Notes: generated by a model not told the origin, from the letters alone. DNA of 64,000 bases from Rhodospirillales bacterium (GCA_020638365.1 JACKIQ010000001.1:372001-436000); one strand, 5' to 3'; counted from the first letter of the stretch, positions 33,716-42,992 are shown. A program made the numbers and translations.

Positions 33716-34846
33716 ATGCGTTTTTTCGGCGTTTTTATCCTGCTGTTTTTTGCAGTCTTTTGCGGCGTGAGTACTTTTTGCGCGGCCCAGAGCAGCACCG
33801 ATAGAGATCAAGCAATAAAATCCCGGCCTTTTCATATGGGATTTACGCGCTGGCCGCCCGAGCTAACACTTGAAGGACAGGCGCGGGCCGATCAGTTTAT
33901 CGAAGATCATGCCGACCTTGTGGCGCTGCATTTCGATAACGGTATTCCGTGGCCGGAGGCTCACGGCCTGACGCGTTATTCAAAGAACGTGATGGAGCGT
34001 CTAACTTATACGATTCCCGAGGGAAAAAAACTCTACGTCGCCGTGACTCCGATTAACCTTGAGCGCGACGGGCTGGCTCCGTACTGGGCTGAAAGAGACG
34101 GTTTACCCCTGCCCGAGCCATGGAACAAAGCCCGCTTTAACGACGATTCCGTCAAGAGAGCCTATACAAAATATCTGGGTGACGTCGTCGAAAGGCTGCA
34201 GCCCGATTACCTATGCATCGGGATCGAAGTTAACCTGCTTATCGAAAAGTCGCCCGGGAAATGGGCGGATTACGTGGAGTTGCACCGCTACGCCTATGAA
34301 CACCTGAAAAAGACCTACAAAAAACTCCCGATTTTCGTTTCGTTTGCCGTACTCCATCTGAACGGCCTTGCGGACGGTGCAGACAAAGAAAGGCAATACA
34401 AGTTGGTGAGGGATATCATGCCCTACTCGGATTACTTCGGGATGAGTGTTTATCCCTATATGAGCTGGGACGTTCCCGCCCCCATCCCCGACGATTTTTT
34501 TGACTTCGCTCGCTCTTTCGGGCGTCCGATCGTCGTCGCGGAATCCGGATACAGCAGCAGGAACGTGTGGGTTTCGCTCTTTTTGCTTTCTGGGAGCGAA
34601 AAACTTCAAAACCATTTTCTTGACCGGTTGCTGCGAGCGGCTGTACGGGACCGTTATGTCTTTATCGTCAATTACGCGGCGATTGATTTCGACAAGATGA
34701 TCGGCAGCCTGCCGTCCAACCTGCGCGGTCTTGCGGGGATCTGGCAGTATACGGGACTTATGACCAGCCGAGGAAAAGCCAAACCCGCCCTTGCCTTGTG
34801 GGACGCATACCATCAACTTCCTTACTATTCACCGGAGCGGAAATAG
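33716..34846 (+). CDS. secreted TIM-barrel glycoside-hydrolase-like protein
   Basis: The 376-residue protein has a signal peptide (FGVFILLFFAVFCGVSTF). The mature part follows a (beta/alpha)8 pattern like clan GH-A enzymes (GH5/GH39/GH53 type): PDYLCIGIEVNLL with Glu171 after strand 4 as candidate acid/base, and PIVVAESGYSS with Glu276 after strand 7 as candidate nucleophile. FGMSVYPYMS lies between the two. The family is inferred from these two glutamates and their spacing; the substrate is unknown. Confidence 0.75.
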   Translation: MRFFGVFILLFFAVFCGVSTFCAAQSSTDRDQAIKSRPFHMGFTRWPPELTLEGQARADQFIEDHADLVALHFDNGIPWPEAHGLTRYSKNVMERLTYTIPEGKKLYVAVTPINLERDGLAPYWAERDGLPLPEPWNKARFNDDSVKRAYTKYLGDVVERLQPDYLCIGIEVNLLIEKSPGKWADYVELHRYAYEHLKKTYKKLPIFVSFAVLHLNGLADGADKERQYKLVRDIMPYSDYFGMSVYPYMSWDVPAPIPDDFFDFARSFGRPIVVAESGYSSRNVWVSLFLLSGSEKLQNHFLDRLLRAAVRDRYVFIVNYAAIDFDKMIGSLPSNLRGLAGIWQYTGLMTSRGKAKPALALWDAYHQLPYYSPERK

Positions 34847-34880
34847 TTAAGACTGCTGCGCCTCACCGTCTTTTACTTTT

Positions 34881-35138
34881 TCACGGTTCGGGAACAGGCT
34901 CGCTGTCCGAGCTTTTATCCCGCTGTTCACTTTCAGGGGCTTCCGCCGGGTCGTTTGTAAACCTGCGGCTGCGGCGTCCGTATGATTTTTCCATTTCGTC
35001 TATTCCGCCGACATGCGAGAACCAGCACCCGCCTTCGATCGTATCGCCAAAGGCTCTGTCTTTCCTGCGTTCTTCCTGTATTTCCCGATATGTCGGCCCG
35101 ACGGTGTCGGGCGCTTCCCAAGGCATTTTTTTAGCCAT
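34881..35138 (-). CDS. small hydrophilic hypothetical protein
   Basis: 85 residues from the ATG at 35138 (GAGGAG is 6 nt upstream; it abuts the ATG at 35144). Charged throughout (REIQEERRKDRAFGDT), proline/glutamate-rich tail ending EPVPEP. No signal, no membrane segment. Not recognised, but the W-P-E-A-P-D and GGCWFSHVGGIDEMEKS stretches look conserved-like. Confidence 0.55.
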   Translation of the reverse strand: MAKKMPWEAPDTVGPTYREIQEERRKDRAFGDTIEGGCWFSHVGGIDEMEKSYGRRSRRFTNDPAEAPESEQRDKSSDSEPVPEP

Positions 35139-35209
35139 TTCCATCTCCTCATATCTCCCCTGTTTTTTAACATATAAGGGTATTTGGGATCAAAAAATCA
35201 TGCTTTTAC

Positions 35210-37456
35210 CTATTCTCCGGGAAGAACCTCTATCGGCGCACGGGCCAGTATTTTCTGGTTTCCCTGAATAAAGCGCAATTCATATGAGCCGGGCTCCTTT
35301 GGAATGCGAAGCTTTGCGGGGCTGCCTAATTTCGTATAAACATAGCTTTCATATTTTTTTGCTTCATCGCCGGGTCTTGCGATAGCGATGTAATCTCCTG
35401 AGCCAAATGGCGGACCGCTAAAAGCGACGTCAATTACCTTGCCAGCAGGTGCGGTTGCCGGTCCATCAAGAGTGGCCACAGCCTGCGTGACCTTAACGGG
35501 CTTACGGGCCAGTATTTTTTCACCTCCTTGCACAAACCGCAGTTCATACTCTCCGGGTTCAAGGGGCATACGGATGTTCGCCGGGCTGCCGCCCTTCGCG
35601 TATTGATAATCCGTGTAGGTTTTTGCCGGATCATCCGGTTTGGTCACCGTTATCCAGTCGCTCGCAGCCGCTTTTGGCCCCGTAAATTGAATGCTCAGAG
35701 TCTCGCCAGTCACGGCCTCATCCTTAGCCGTAAGAGTAGCCGCGGCTTGGGTTATCGTGATGGGCTGTCGAGCAATGACCTTATCGTTGCCCTGAACAAA
35801 ACGGAGTTCGTACTCCCCCGGTTCAAGGGGCATGCGGACCGTCGCGGGGCTGCCCTGCCTCGTGTAATAATAGCTGTTGTATTTTTTTGCCGGTGCGTCC
35901 GGAGCGGTCACCGTAATCCAGTCTCCGGATGCGGGCTTGGGTCCTGTAAACTCAACCTTGACCTCTTCCCCCGCTATGGCTGTTTCCGGTCCCTTGAGGG
36001 TGGCAAGCGCTTCAAGAACACGAATGGGCCTGCGGGCAAGAACTTTTTTATTGTTCTGGACGAAACGCAGTTCGTAGTCGCCGGGCTCAAGCGGCATACG
36101 GATTTTCGCTGGGCTGCCCTGCCTGCTGTAGGCATAGTTCTTATAGGCCTTGTCCTCGGCCTCGGGAGGAACCACAGTCACCCAGTCACCCGATCCTGCC
36201 GGCGGGCCGGTAAATTCGACATCTATTTCTTCTCCTGCGATCGCTTCCTCTTTAGCCATAAGCGTGGCGGTTGCCGGGGTTACAGTTATAGCGGTTTCAG
36301 CGAGATTACGGATAGGGCGGCCGAGCATATAGCGGATGACGTATTCCCCCGGCTCGACCGGAAGCCGTAATTCCGCCGGATTGCCCTGAGCGACATACTG
36401 GTAGGAGTCGTAAGTCTGCGGGTCTGCATCCTTTTCCGCGATACTGATGTAATCGCCCTGTCTTTTCGGGCCACTCCAGTCAATTTTTACGTTCGTGCCC
36501 GCCATTCCTTCGGCGTCAGAGCGAACTGTCGCCTCCACCGGAAAGGTCAGAGCAATCGTCACGGTTTTCCATGTGTTCTCGCTTATCTTGATGTCCTCAA
36601 GAATGCCTTTCAGACCGTCGGACGGGCGCGTGACTTCGACATCGTACGCGCCGGGCGGGATGTCGATATCGACCATTCCTTTATTTTCGGAGGTGTAGAC
36701 CTGAGCGCCGGTTTTATCCATTACGGACCAGCTTAACCCCTTTTCGATTACAAGACCCCCTTCGAGTTCCGTGGCCCGCAACCTGACCTTGGTGACCGTG
36801 ATTTTTTCCGGTTCCGCGGAGACGGTTTCCTTCAGCGCCTGAGCCAGTTCCCCGGCACTGGACGCGGAGACATATTTTCCGCCCGTGTTTTCGGCTATGC
36901 AGCGCAACTGGGCCTCGTCATTTTCTCCGGAGATATCGAACCCGACAACATGGGCGGTGAAGTCCACGCCGCTTTGCTCCAAAGCTGTCGCCACGCCGCA
37001 GGGATCGGGCGCACAGGTTTCTATTCCATCGCTAATCAGGATCACGGTGGCTTTTTTTTCGGTATACTTCAGTTTTTCAGCCGCCTGCTTAATCGAATCC
37101 GCCATAGGGGTTTTTCCCTTCGGGCTGATTTTGCCCACTGCTTCGGCGATCGCTCTCCGGTCGGCTCCAACTGCCGCCATTTCCTCGATGTCCGAGCAAT
37201 CTCCCTTTCGGCGGTGGCCATAAGCCATGAGGCCAAGACGCCGGGATTCAGGCAGGTCGTTGAGCAAATCGGACAGCACGTCCTTGGCGATGGTGATTTT
37301 TGCCTTGCCGTCGATCTGTCCCCACATAGATCCGGAACCATCGAGGACCAGTATCGCTTCGCCGGTTTCCTTCTTATCTTCCCTGACCGCGGCGGAGGCG
37401 TTGGCGGCTGTCAAGAGCAGTCCCACGAGAGCAAAAAAGTGCGCCAAGCGCTTCAT
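35210..37456 (-). CDS. exported VWA-domain protein with five C-terminal beta repeats
   Basis: 748 residues with a signal peptide (FFALVGLLLTAANASA). The VWA domain (about 33-220) has an intact MIDAS site: ILVLDGSGSMWG (Asp39), a TPMADSI loop (Thr) and ILISDGIETC (Asp). An intermediate beta domain follows, then five tandem repeats of about 84-86 residues to the C-terminus. The metal-binding VWA implies ligand binding in the periplasm or at the surface. No neighbouring gene points to a known complex such as a MoxR AAA+ ATPase, so the partner is unknown. Confidence 0.85.
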   Translation of the reverse strand: MKRLAHFFALVGLLLTAANASAAVREDKKETGEAILVLDGSGSMWGQIDGKAKITIAKDVLSDLLNDLPESRRLGLMAYGHRRKGDCSDIEEMAAVGADRRAIAEAVGKISPKGKTPMADSIKQAAEKLKYTEKKATVILISDGIETCAPDPCGVATALEQSGVDFTAHVVGFDISGENDEAQLRCIAENTGGKYVSASSAGELAQALKETVSAEPEKITVTKVRLRATELEGGLVIEKGLSWSVMDKTGAQVYTSENKGMVDIDIPPGAYDVEVTRPSDGLKGILEDIKISENTWKTVTIALTFPVEATVRSDAEGMAGTNVKIDWSGPKRQGDYISIAEKDADPQTYDSYQYVAQGNPAELRLPVEPGEYVIRYMLGRPIRNLAETAITVTPATATLMAKEEAIAGEEIDVEFTGPPAGSGDWVTVVPPEAEDKAYKNYAYSRQGSPAKIRMPLEPGDYELRFVQNNKKVLARRPIRVLEALATLKGPETAIAGEEVKVEFTGPKPASGDWITVTAPDAPAKKYNSYYYTRQGSPATVRMPLEPGEYELRFVQGNDKVIARQPITITQAAATLTAKDEAVTGETLSIQFTGPKAAASDWITVTKPDDPAKTYTDYQYAKGGSPANIRMPLEPGEYELRFVQGGEKILARKPVKVTQAVATLDGPATAPAGKVIDVAFSGPPFGSGDYIAIARPGDEAKKYESYVYTKLGSPAKLRIPKEPGSYELRFIQGNQKILARAPIEVLPGE
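35214..36540 (-). repeat. five tandem 85-residue beta-domain repeats in the VWA protein
   Basis: Each unit has the pattern A(T)L - x8 - G(E) - (V/I)xFTGP - SGDW(I/V)TV - Y - (Q)GSPA(K/T/N)(I/V)RMPLEPGEYELRFVQ - KxLARxPI. The three central copies are nearly identical in their C-terminal halves; the first (nearest the VWA) and last are more diverged, as expected for expansion from the middle. Confidence 0.9.
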
Positions 37457-37613
37457 AGCTTTTCCTTAATTTTTTTTGTGCTGAGAGAAAGAATTATGGA
37501 ACGAAAAGCCCGTAGGTGCAACAGTTGTCTCCCGAATTTTTGCGTGAGCTTCCTATCTTAAAATTTGCTGGAGATTTGCTTCTGACTATATGCCGTTCAG
37601 TCCGGTCTGACCC

Positions 37614-38564
37614 TCAGGCCATTTCGACCTGGTGATCCTGCGTCCTGTCATCGGGCATAAACTCTCCGTAACGTTCCGGCTGTAGTGACGCTATATCCGT
37701 GGGAACGCCATTGAAGTCAAGATGACGGAAAGAAGCGCCCAGTGTGCCAAACTGTCTTTCGTGCCGGGAAGCCGCTTCGGGGTCGTAGGGGTTAAGGGAA
37801 TGATTATCGCGATGAGCGATCATGCCCATATCAAAAGCCTTCAGAGAGCCGTCAGGCAGGAGCGCCGTATTTCCTTCAACGGTGTCGGAGGCGAAATGAT
37901 CTTCGGTCATGCTGTTGACGAACAGCGCGTGCACGATGTCTATATCTCCGAGCGCCTTGTAAAAATCTGTATCTTCGTCACTGCCAGCGCCCTTGTAATT
38001 GACCGTGATACGGGTACCGCGTCCTATCTCATCGGCGACCCTGTCCAGGGGAAGCACTTCGGGGAAAGCAAAGAGGAACCAGTCGTCGGGCATATCCGGA
38101 GACGCGTCGAGGGACGGTTTTATGTTATCCGGGATGTCCGCTCCCCTGGCCTGCGCCTCCCCGCCCCAACCTGAAAATTTTATGACGCGTGCGCGGTTGG
38201 TGGCCTGTTCGTGCGCACGGAAGGCGATGGTGAAGGTTCCGCTGCCCAGAAAGGAGAAGTCGGCATAGCCTGCCTGCTCCAGACGCGCAGTTGCGGCGGC
38301 AATCGCCTCATCCGTTCCTTCGGAGTCCATCATGAATTTCATGAGTGTCAGGTTGCCAGGAGAAATCCGCTCTTTTTCCCTTGCTTCCAGAAGCGCTTCG
38401 CGGAACGTTCCAAACCGGGGCCGATCGGACGGCTCACTCGATTCAATAACGGAAAACGATCCGTCGTCTTCCTGCCGATAGTGACCTTCGGCCAATTCCC
38501 TCAGGCGAGACAAGAGAGCGGGAACATTTGTCCTTCGCACCACTTCGCCGTTATGGTTCTCCAT
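37614..38564 (-). CDS. protein-kinase-like hypothetical protein (N-terminus lost to a frameshift)
   Basis: 316 residues from the ATG at 38564, but the open frame continues upstream without a usable start (see the entry at 38565). A kinase-like fold is suggested by FLGSGTFTIAFRAHE (a glycine-rich loop, about 106-118), RVIKFSG with Lys129, and DTVEGNTALLPDGSLKAFDMGM with Asp227, Asn232 and Asp245 (counterparts of the catalytic loop and DFG). No signal peptide. It may act as a secreted effector; that is inference from its neighbours. Confidence 0.75.
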   Translation of the reverse strand: MENHNGEVVRRTNVPALLSRLRELAEGHYRQEDDGSFSVIESSEPSDRPRFGTFREALLEAREKERISPGNLTLMKFMMDSEGTDEAIAAATARLEQAGYADFSFLGSGTFTIAFRAHEQATNRARVIKFSGWGGEAQARGADIPDNIKPSLDASPDMPDDWFLFAFPEVLPLDRVADEIGRGTRITVNYKGAGSDEDTDFYKALGDIDIVHALFVNSMTEDHFASDTVEGNTALLPDGSLKAFDMGMIAHRDNHSLNPYDPEAASRHERQFGTLGASFRHLDFNGVPTDIASLQPERYGEFMPDDRTQDHQVEMA

Positions 38565-38713
38565 TAGCTTTTCGAAGCTCTCTTTTTCCGAAGCAGGGAG
38601 AGAGATAAGGACGCTGCGGCCCCTGCCCGTCCTGTCCGGGCCAGCCTGCGCGATCAGGGCCTCGATGTCCCCGATATCGCTAAGCTGTTATACTCAATGG
38701 CTTGATCCGGCAT
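38565..38713 (-). pseudogene. frameshifted N-terminal part of the kinase-like gene
   Basis: An ATG at 38713 with AAGGTGAAGGG upstream starts MPDQAIEYNSL and then hits a stop after 19 codons. The frame of the kinase-like gene, read upstream from its ATG at 38564, encodes LSDIGDIEALIAQAGPDRTG directly. Adding one base near 38687 joins the two into one protein about 50 residues longer, MPDQAIEYNSLSDIGDIEALIAQ.... A one-base deletion is the simplest explanation. Confidence 0.6.
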
Positions 38714-38799
38714 TTCCCAACCCTTCACCTTTTTCTTTGAAGATTAGCGGGGCGATGCGGAAAAGGCAAAGAATTAAGGTTTTTGCCGCGGTGCTTTGA

Positions 38800-40497
38800 T
38801 CAGCGCGGTCCGGGAGGCGGATCAGCGGTGAGGCGATTTTCAGGAGGGATACTCTGGTCAATCGCATTGTCAAGCGCGGGGGCAGCAGGATCGACTTCGG
38901 GCTTGGGCGCCATTTTCGCGGCCAGTTCCTTGCTGTAATCCATCATCTGGTCCATCAGGCCGCCCTTATTGTAGCCATAAACTGTGATTTCCGCGCTCTG
39001 TACCGTCACATCACCGCCCCTGACCAAACGAACTTCCCAGCTATCGTCAGGACTATGCCCTTCGCCAAAATGTTCTTCCTCTCTGGCCCATATTGAATAC
39101 TGGTTATCTGAACCGGATGACGCCTGCATGTGTACGACGTGCGCTGGTTGTCCGGGCGTTTTGATAAGAGCTTCGTGCGGAAGCAAGCCTGATTTGATCG
39201 AATAAGTCATATCCAAACGCGTACGATCTATTACTACATCCGGCGATCCTTCGGGCAAGTTGCTTTTAAGAGAGAGCGGTTGATTGCCATTATGGTTCTC
39301 GCCAACCTGCACGCTCATCACAGCTGTAACGGAATTTCGGTCGATATCGGGGTTGGTTTCGATCCGCTTATAGGCTTCATCCAGAAGAGCCCGAAACATT
39401 TCCGGTTGAAACACGCCGTGTCCCCCGCCTTCAACAAAAGCATGCCCTGCTCCATTTGTGCGGGAAGGCATGGGATCGGCCTCACCTTCACGAGCGGTCG
39501 TGTCGATCGTTGCCATCTTCGCCAGCGACGTTATTTCATCCTTGTTCAAAACCGGGCGGCCCCGATCCTCCCTGAGCGACTGTTCGTAAATTGCCCCGGA
39601 TATACACCCCGCCTGCTCCGGCGCAGCAAAAGACGTTCCGTCCACGTCCGTCGTAAAGCCGTTAGCGTCAATCTCGCTTGTCTTGCGCAGCTCTGCCATA
39701 ACCTGCGCATGCAGGGTTTCAGGATTGGCCATGTAACCCTGAACTCGTTCGGCGATCCTGCGCTGGCCGTCTTCGGTTCTAAGATATTCGTTATATTTAC
39801 TGTTCTCGATTTGTATATACTCTGTCTGCAAAGCCGCCCTATCAAGATTTTCATCTTTATTTTGTTCTTTGAACTCTTTGAAGGCTTGCTCAACTTCCTG
39901 GTTAATAATCCAATTTCTGATCAGATCTTCATGCCCGGTCAAAGACGGGCTGACGTCGTACATCTGGTACCGCACCCCCCGGTTGAACGGGCTGTCCGCG
40001 CTCAGGGTCGGGTTGATCCTGCTGCTGTGCTGTTCGACATAGAGGGAGCCGTTGTTCATGTTGGCTTCGCCGACGACTAGGCTGTTGCGTGCGAAGTCGG
40101 CGACCCTAGGCAGCCCGGCCGCTTTCGACTGCCCGTTGTTTGCAGATGCGACGATATAGACGGGCATATCCCGTTCCGCGAAAGCCTGACGGTATCTCTG
40201 GGCTATTTCCCTGTTGTAAATGCCGGTATCACCCGTGAGCGAACCGAGCCCCGCGTATGTACTGACCGACACCACATCGTACCGATGGAGGCTGTCAATA
40301 ACAGTATCGACGTTTTGGGGTATTATCGGGTTATCGCGAACCAGATCAACCGTCAGGGCGTTGTTTCCTGTTAAGCGTCTTAAAGAATCCTGATGAATAT
40401 CCCGCGCCACTTCGGCATGGCGCGTGTAAAGGTCGTAAAGGCTTGTCACCTTTTCGCCTTCGAAATGCGCGAATCTGGGTAAGTCCGGTTCGGCCAC
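38800..40497 (-). CDS. subtilase-like (peptidase S8 fold) protein with an incomplete triad
   Basis: 565 residues from the GTG at 40497. Two subtilisin landmarks are visible: PVYIVASANNGQ with the oxyanion asparagine (about 119-121) and DVDGTSFAAPEQAGCIS with the catalytic serine (about 285). The Asp (DxG) and His (HGT) motifs that should precede them are not seen; the N-terminus (MAEPDLPRFAHFEGEKV) has none. A segment between the two landmarks is AT-rich and lysine/asparagine-rich. No signal peptide. It may be a degenerate protease, a pseudo-enzyme, or use a different residue order. Confidence 0.7.
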   Translation of the reverse strand: MAEPDLPRFAHFEGEKVTSLYDLYTRHAEVARDIHQDSLRRLTGNNALTVDLVRDNPIIPQNVDTVIDSLHRYDVVSVSTYAGLGSLTGDTGIYNREIAQRYRQAFAERDMPVYIVASANNGQSKAAGLPRVADFARNSLVVGEANMNNGSLYVEQHSSRINPTLSADSPFNRGVRYQMYDVSPSLTGHEDLIRNWIINQEVEQAFKEFKEQNKDENLDRAALQTEYIQIENSKYNEYLRTEDGQRRIAERVQGYMANPETLHAQVMAELRKTSEIDANGFTTDVDGTSFAAPEQAGCISGAIYEQSLREDRGRPVLNKDEITSLAKMATIDTTAREGEADPMPSRTNGAGHAFVEGGGHGVFQPEMFRALLDEAYKRIETNPDIDRNSVTAVMSVQVGENHNGNQPLSLKSNLPEGSPDVVIDRTRLDMTYSIKSGLLPHEALIKTPGQPAHVVHMQASSGSDNQYSIWAREEEHFGEGHSPDDSWEVRLVRGGDVTVQSAEITVYGYNKGGLMDQMMDYSKELAAKMAPKPEVDPAAPALDNAIDQSIPPENRLTADPPPGPR

Positions 40498-40695
40498 TGT
40501 ATATCACCCGTTTTTTATTCCATAAAGATTAACACAACCCGGTGTAAAAAAGGAAATTTTTAGATCCAGATATCACGACTCTCAGTTAATGATTCTAAGA
40601 TATTGATATCATATACAAAAAAACAATCCAAAAGAACAAACTTCGAATACGTACTTTGTGACTAGGAAGCTTGGGTGTTGCCCAATATCTAAAAT

Positions 40696-41910
40696 TTAAG
40701 GAACTTTAGCAGAGGGTAATACCGGACCGGATATGTTAGCGTCAGGACAAGAAGCGTCAGGATAGGACTTTGCGCCAGCGTCTCCGCGCACATCCTGCCG
40801 TTCAATGCGCCCTCCGAACAGGTTCCGATCATCCCATATATCCGGCGTTGCAAATAGTTCGGTGTTCTTATCTGCAACCTCACGCATATCAAACCGGGCA
40901 ACCAGGCTGTTTGCAATACTGCCGATTGTTATGGCGCGGTTAAGCTCCGCTGACCGATCCTTTTCACCCTTGATATTCCGGGCCTGCTCATAATAAGCGC
41001 TTTCGAGATCGGTTGCGGCCTCATAAGCGGCATAAGCAAGCGTCTCAAGTTTTTCAGCTGGGGCTGAGGCATTTAAGCCTGCTTTTAAGGCTTGCGCGGT
41101 TTCGACGGCCCTGTCAAGACCGGCATTAAGATCGTCAGAAACGCACTCTTCAGCCATGGACTCATACATGCTGGACAAAATTTCCAGCCGTCCTCGAAAA
41201 TTCAGGGCCTGATTAACCGGGACAATTGGCCGGGTATCCGCTGGCACGAGAACAACATGATCCGCGTGAGCGCTGTCCGTCGTATCGATAGAACGTGCAG
41301 AAATTCCTGAACCGCTCAGGAGTGCTTCCAATCCCCCTTCCGGGTTAAGTTCAAAACCATCCTCAACTCCACCGAGGCCTGATTCATATGTATGCCTCTT
41401 TCCAATCAGGACAAAGAAGCCTTGCCCATCGTCATTTTCATGGATCACACCTGCCATATGCGGGTCTGAGAGCATTAACCTCTGCTCGGTCATTTTTTCC
41501 GGCCATTGCGTCATATAATCATAATAGGTGTGAATTTCGCCTTTCGGCAAATCAATAGGGACAACGCGCATTCCCTCCTGATGGGCAGCCATGATAAGAT
41601 CGTAATGCGCCTGCGCCGTTCCATTATAATGAAAGCTTGCCTCTATAATGGCGCGAGCATCGATCTGCGCATCCTTATCGCCTGCAAAAGCACGTTCCAG
41701 AAGACCTTTTTCAGAGCTAGAAAAATGCTCAACGTAAAATGTTGTTATGCCTTCCTGCCTGTAGCCGGAAAGCTGGGATGCTATTTTTTCAGGCAGGATG
41801 TTATCGGCATGGTCTTCCCCAATGACAAAACCGCGTACGCCGCTTTGTCGTTCCTGTGCCATAATCTTGGGAACATCGTCAATAGTACGCACATTATCGG
41901 CAGAACCCAT
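40696..41910 (-). CDS. EreA/ChaN (Tiki-superfamily)-like hypothetical protein
   Basis: 404 residues from the ATG at 41910, chosen because AGGGGTG is well spaced. The motifs GFVIGEDHAD, TTFYVEHFS, HYDLIMAAHQEGMRVVPIDLP and GFFVLIGKRHTYESG match in order the conserved core of the EreA/ChaN/Tiki superfamily, whose members include erythromycin esterases, haem-binding ChaN and effector domains of several bacterial toxins. The C-terminal part is helical. Cytoplasmic by sequence. It is the first gene of the effector-like trio on the minus strand. Confidence 0.75.
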   Translation of the reverse strand: MGSADNVRTIDDVPKIMAQERQSGVRGFVIGEDHADNILPEKIASQLSGYRQEGITTFYVEHFSSSEKGLLERAFAGDKDAQIDARAIIEASFHYNGTAQAHYDLIMAAHQEGMRVVPIDLPKGEIHTYYDYMTQWPEKMTEQRLMLSDPHMAGVIHENDDGQGFFVLIGKRHTYESGLGGVEDGFELNPEGGLEALLSGSGISARSIDTTDSAHADHVVLVPADTRPIVPVNQALNFRGRLEILSSMYESMAEECVSDDLNAGLDRAVETAQALKAGLNASAPAEKLETLAYAAYEAATDLESAYYEQARNIKGEKDRSAELNRAITIGSIANSLVARFDMREVADKNTELFATPDIWDDRNLFGGRIERQDVRGDAGAKSYPDASCPDANISGPVLPSAKVP

Positions 41911-42016
41911 AATTATCACCCCTATGCTTTTATTATGTAATTCAGCATTTTAAAGGAAAATCTTTAAAAAGGAAAGAAAACCGCTTCCTTAAGTTTAGGG
42001 TCGGTTTATTACAAAA

Positions 42017-42169
42017 ATGCCAAGAAAGTTAATGGCGCACCTCGAAGGAGAAACTTCGAATCTCCTGTTCGATAGCCTCGAAGACTGGGAAAAGTTTTTA
42101 CAACGATATGCTCCCTATTTTAAAAAAGAGCAATTGGTCAGACCAAAAACCCCGCGCAATTCATCATAA
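42017..42169 (+). CDS. possible small protein (50 residues) or remnant
   Basis: A frame starting MPRKLMAHLEGETSNLLFDS with a protein-like composition (a helical stretch LEDWEKFLQRYAPYFKKEQL). No ribosome binding site precedes the ATG. The stop codon lies inside a 15-bp direct repeat that recurs at 43657. It may be real or a remnant of a longer gene. Confidence 0.35.
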   Translation: MPRKLMAHLEGETSNLLFDSLEDWEKFLQRYAPYFKKEQLVRPKTPRNSS

Positions 42170-42178
42170 CTTGAATAG
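42164..42178 (+). repeat. 15-bp direct repeat, left copy
   Basis: TCATAACTTGAATAG at 42164-42178 recurs exactly at 43657-43671. The two copies flank about 1.5 kb holding a membrane protein gene, hicA-hicB and a 22-residue peptide, and could mark the ends of an inserted segment. Confidence 0.5.
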
Positions 42179-42224
42179 AGAACAGTGCGCCCGCACATGA
42201 GGTAATCCTAGAAATCATAAGGTC

Positions 42225-42563
42225 TTATTCGTTTATTTTCGGCTTATCTTTACTTAGAGACTTTTCTACTTTTTTCAGTCTCTCAATGAGATTTTCTATC
42301 TTGTAAATAGCTATAAATAGTAATCCAATTACCCATGCTCTAAACCAAAATTCATCCGACCATCCATAGCGTTGTCCAACGTCAACGAACGCATAAAGCC
42401 AAAAGGCTATCCCAATGAAATAGGTAACCCCGTAGAGAATTTTTCTTGTGGGCTCTCCAAGCTTGTCTCTGAGTTTTTCTTTAGTACTTTCAAACAAGCA
42501 TATCCAGAAAAGCCAAGCTATGAACACTCCAAAAAGAATACAAACAATAACAAAATCGAACAT
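42225..42563 (-). CDS. small membrane protein
   Basis: 112 residues with an N-terminal membrane helix (FVIVCILFGVFIAWLFWICLF), two further helices (ILYGVTYFIGIAFWLYAFV; WVIGLLFIAIYKIENLI) and a basic cytoplasmic tail. No family recognised. Lies between the repeat copies; AT-rich like the rest of this segment. Confidence 0.6.
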   Translation of the reverse strand: MFDFVIVCILFGVFIAWLFWICLFESTKEKLRDKLGEPTRKILYGVTYFIGIAFWLYAFVDVGQRYGWSDEFWFRAWVIGLLFIAIYKIENLIERLKKVEKSLSKDKPKINE

Positions 42564-42665
42564 TGTATCTACAGCATCCTAATTAAAACTATTTATCATA
42601 AATTGTTCATTCAAAGAGGGAAATAAACCGGGCTTGGCTAGGAGCTGCTCAATGAGAGAGGCGGT

Positions 42666-42992
42666 TTATCCGGCAAGCTTGGAAGAAATCAAACGGTTGA
42701 GGCTCACCCCCTGCTCCGCAGCTTGGATAGCAAGCGCCCGGTGCTGCGCAGGCGGAATGCGGACCTGAAACTTGCCGCTGTATTTTTTTGCGGCCAAGGG
42801 TTCGGGTACAGCTTCGCCGTTTTCAATCATATCCTCGACAACTTCCTCCAAGAGCTTGACCATTCCGCTAATGGCTTTCGCGGGCGTATCCGCCAGATAG
42901 GACAGGCTCGGAAACTCGGCGCACAAAGCGACATGCTCCCCGTCTTCCTCAGACCATTCCACGCGGAAAGTATAACGTGTAAAGTGTGTCAT
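42666..42992 (-). CDS. hicB: HicB-family antitoxin
   Basis: 108 residues. The N-terminal degenerate RNase H-like domain shows RYTFRVEWSEEDGEHVALCAEFPSLSYLADTPAKAI; the C-terminal ribbon-helix-helix-like part has KFQVRIPPAQHRALAIQAAEQGVSLNRLI, used for dimerisation and operator binding. HicB neutralises HicA and represses the operon. Its ATG overlaps the hicA stop (ATGA). Confidence 0.85.
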   Translation of the reverse strand: MTHFTRYTFRVEWSEEDGEHVALCAEFPSLSYLADTPAKAISGMVKLLEEVVEDMIENGEAVPEPLAAKKYSGKFQVRIPPAQHRALAIQAAEQGVSLNRLISSKLAG

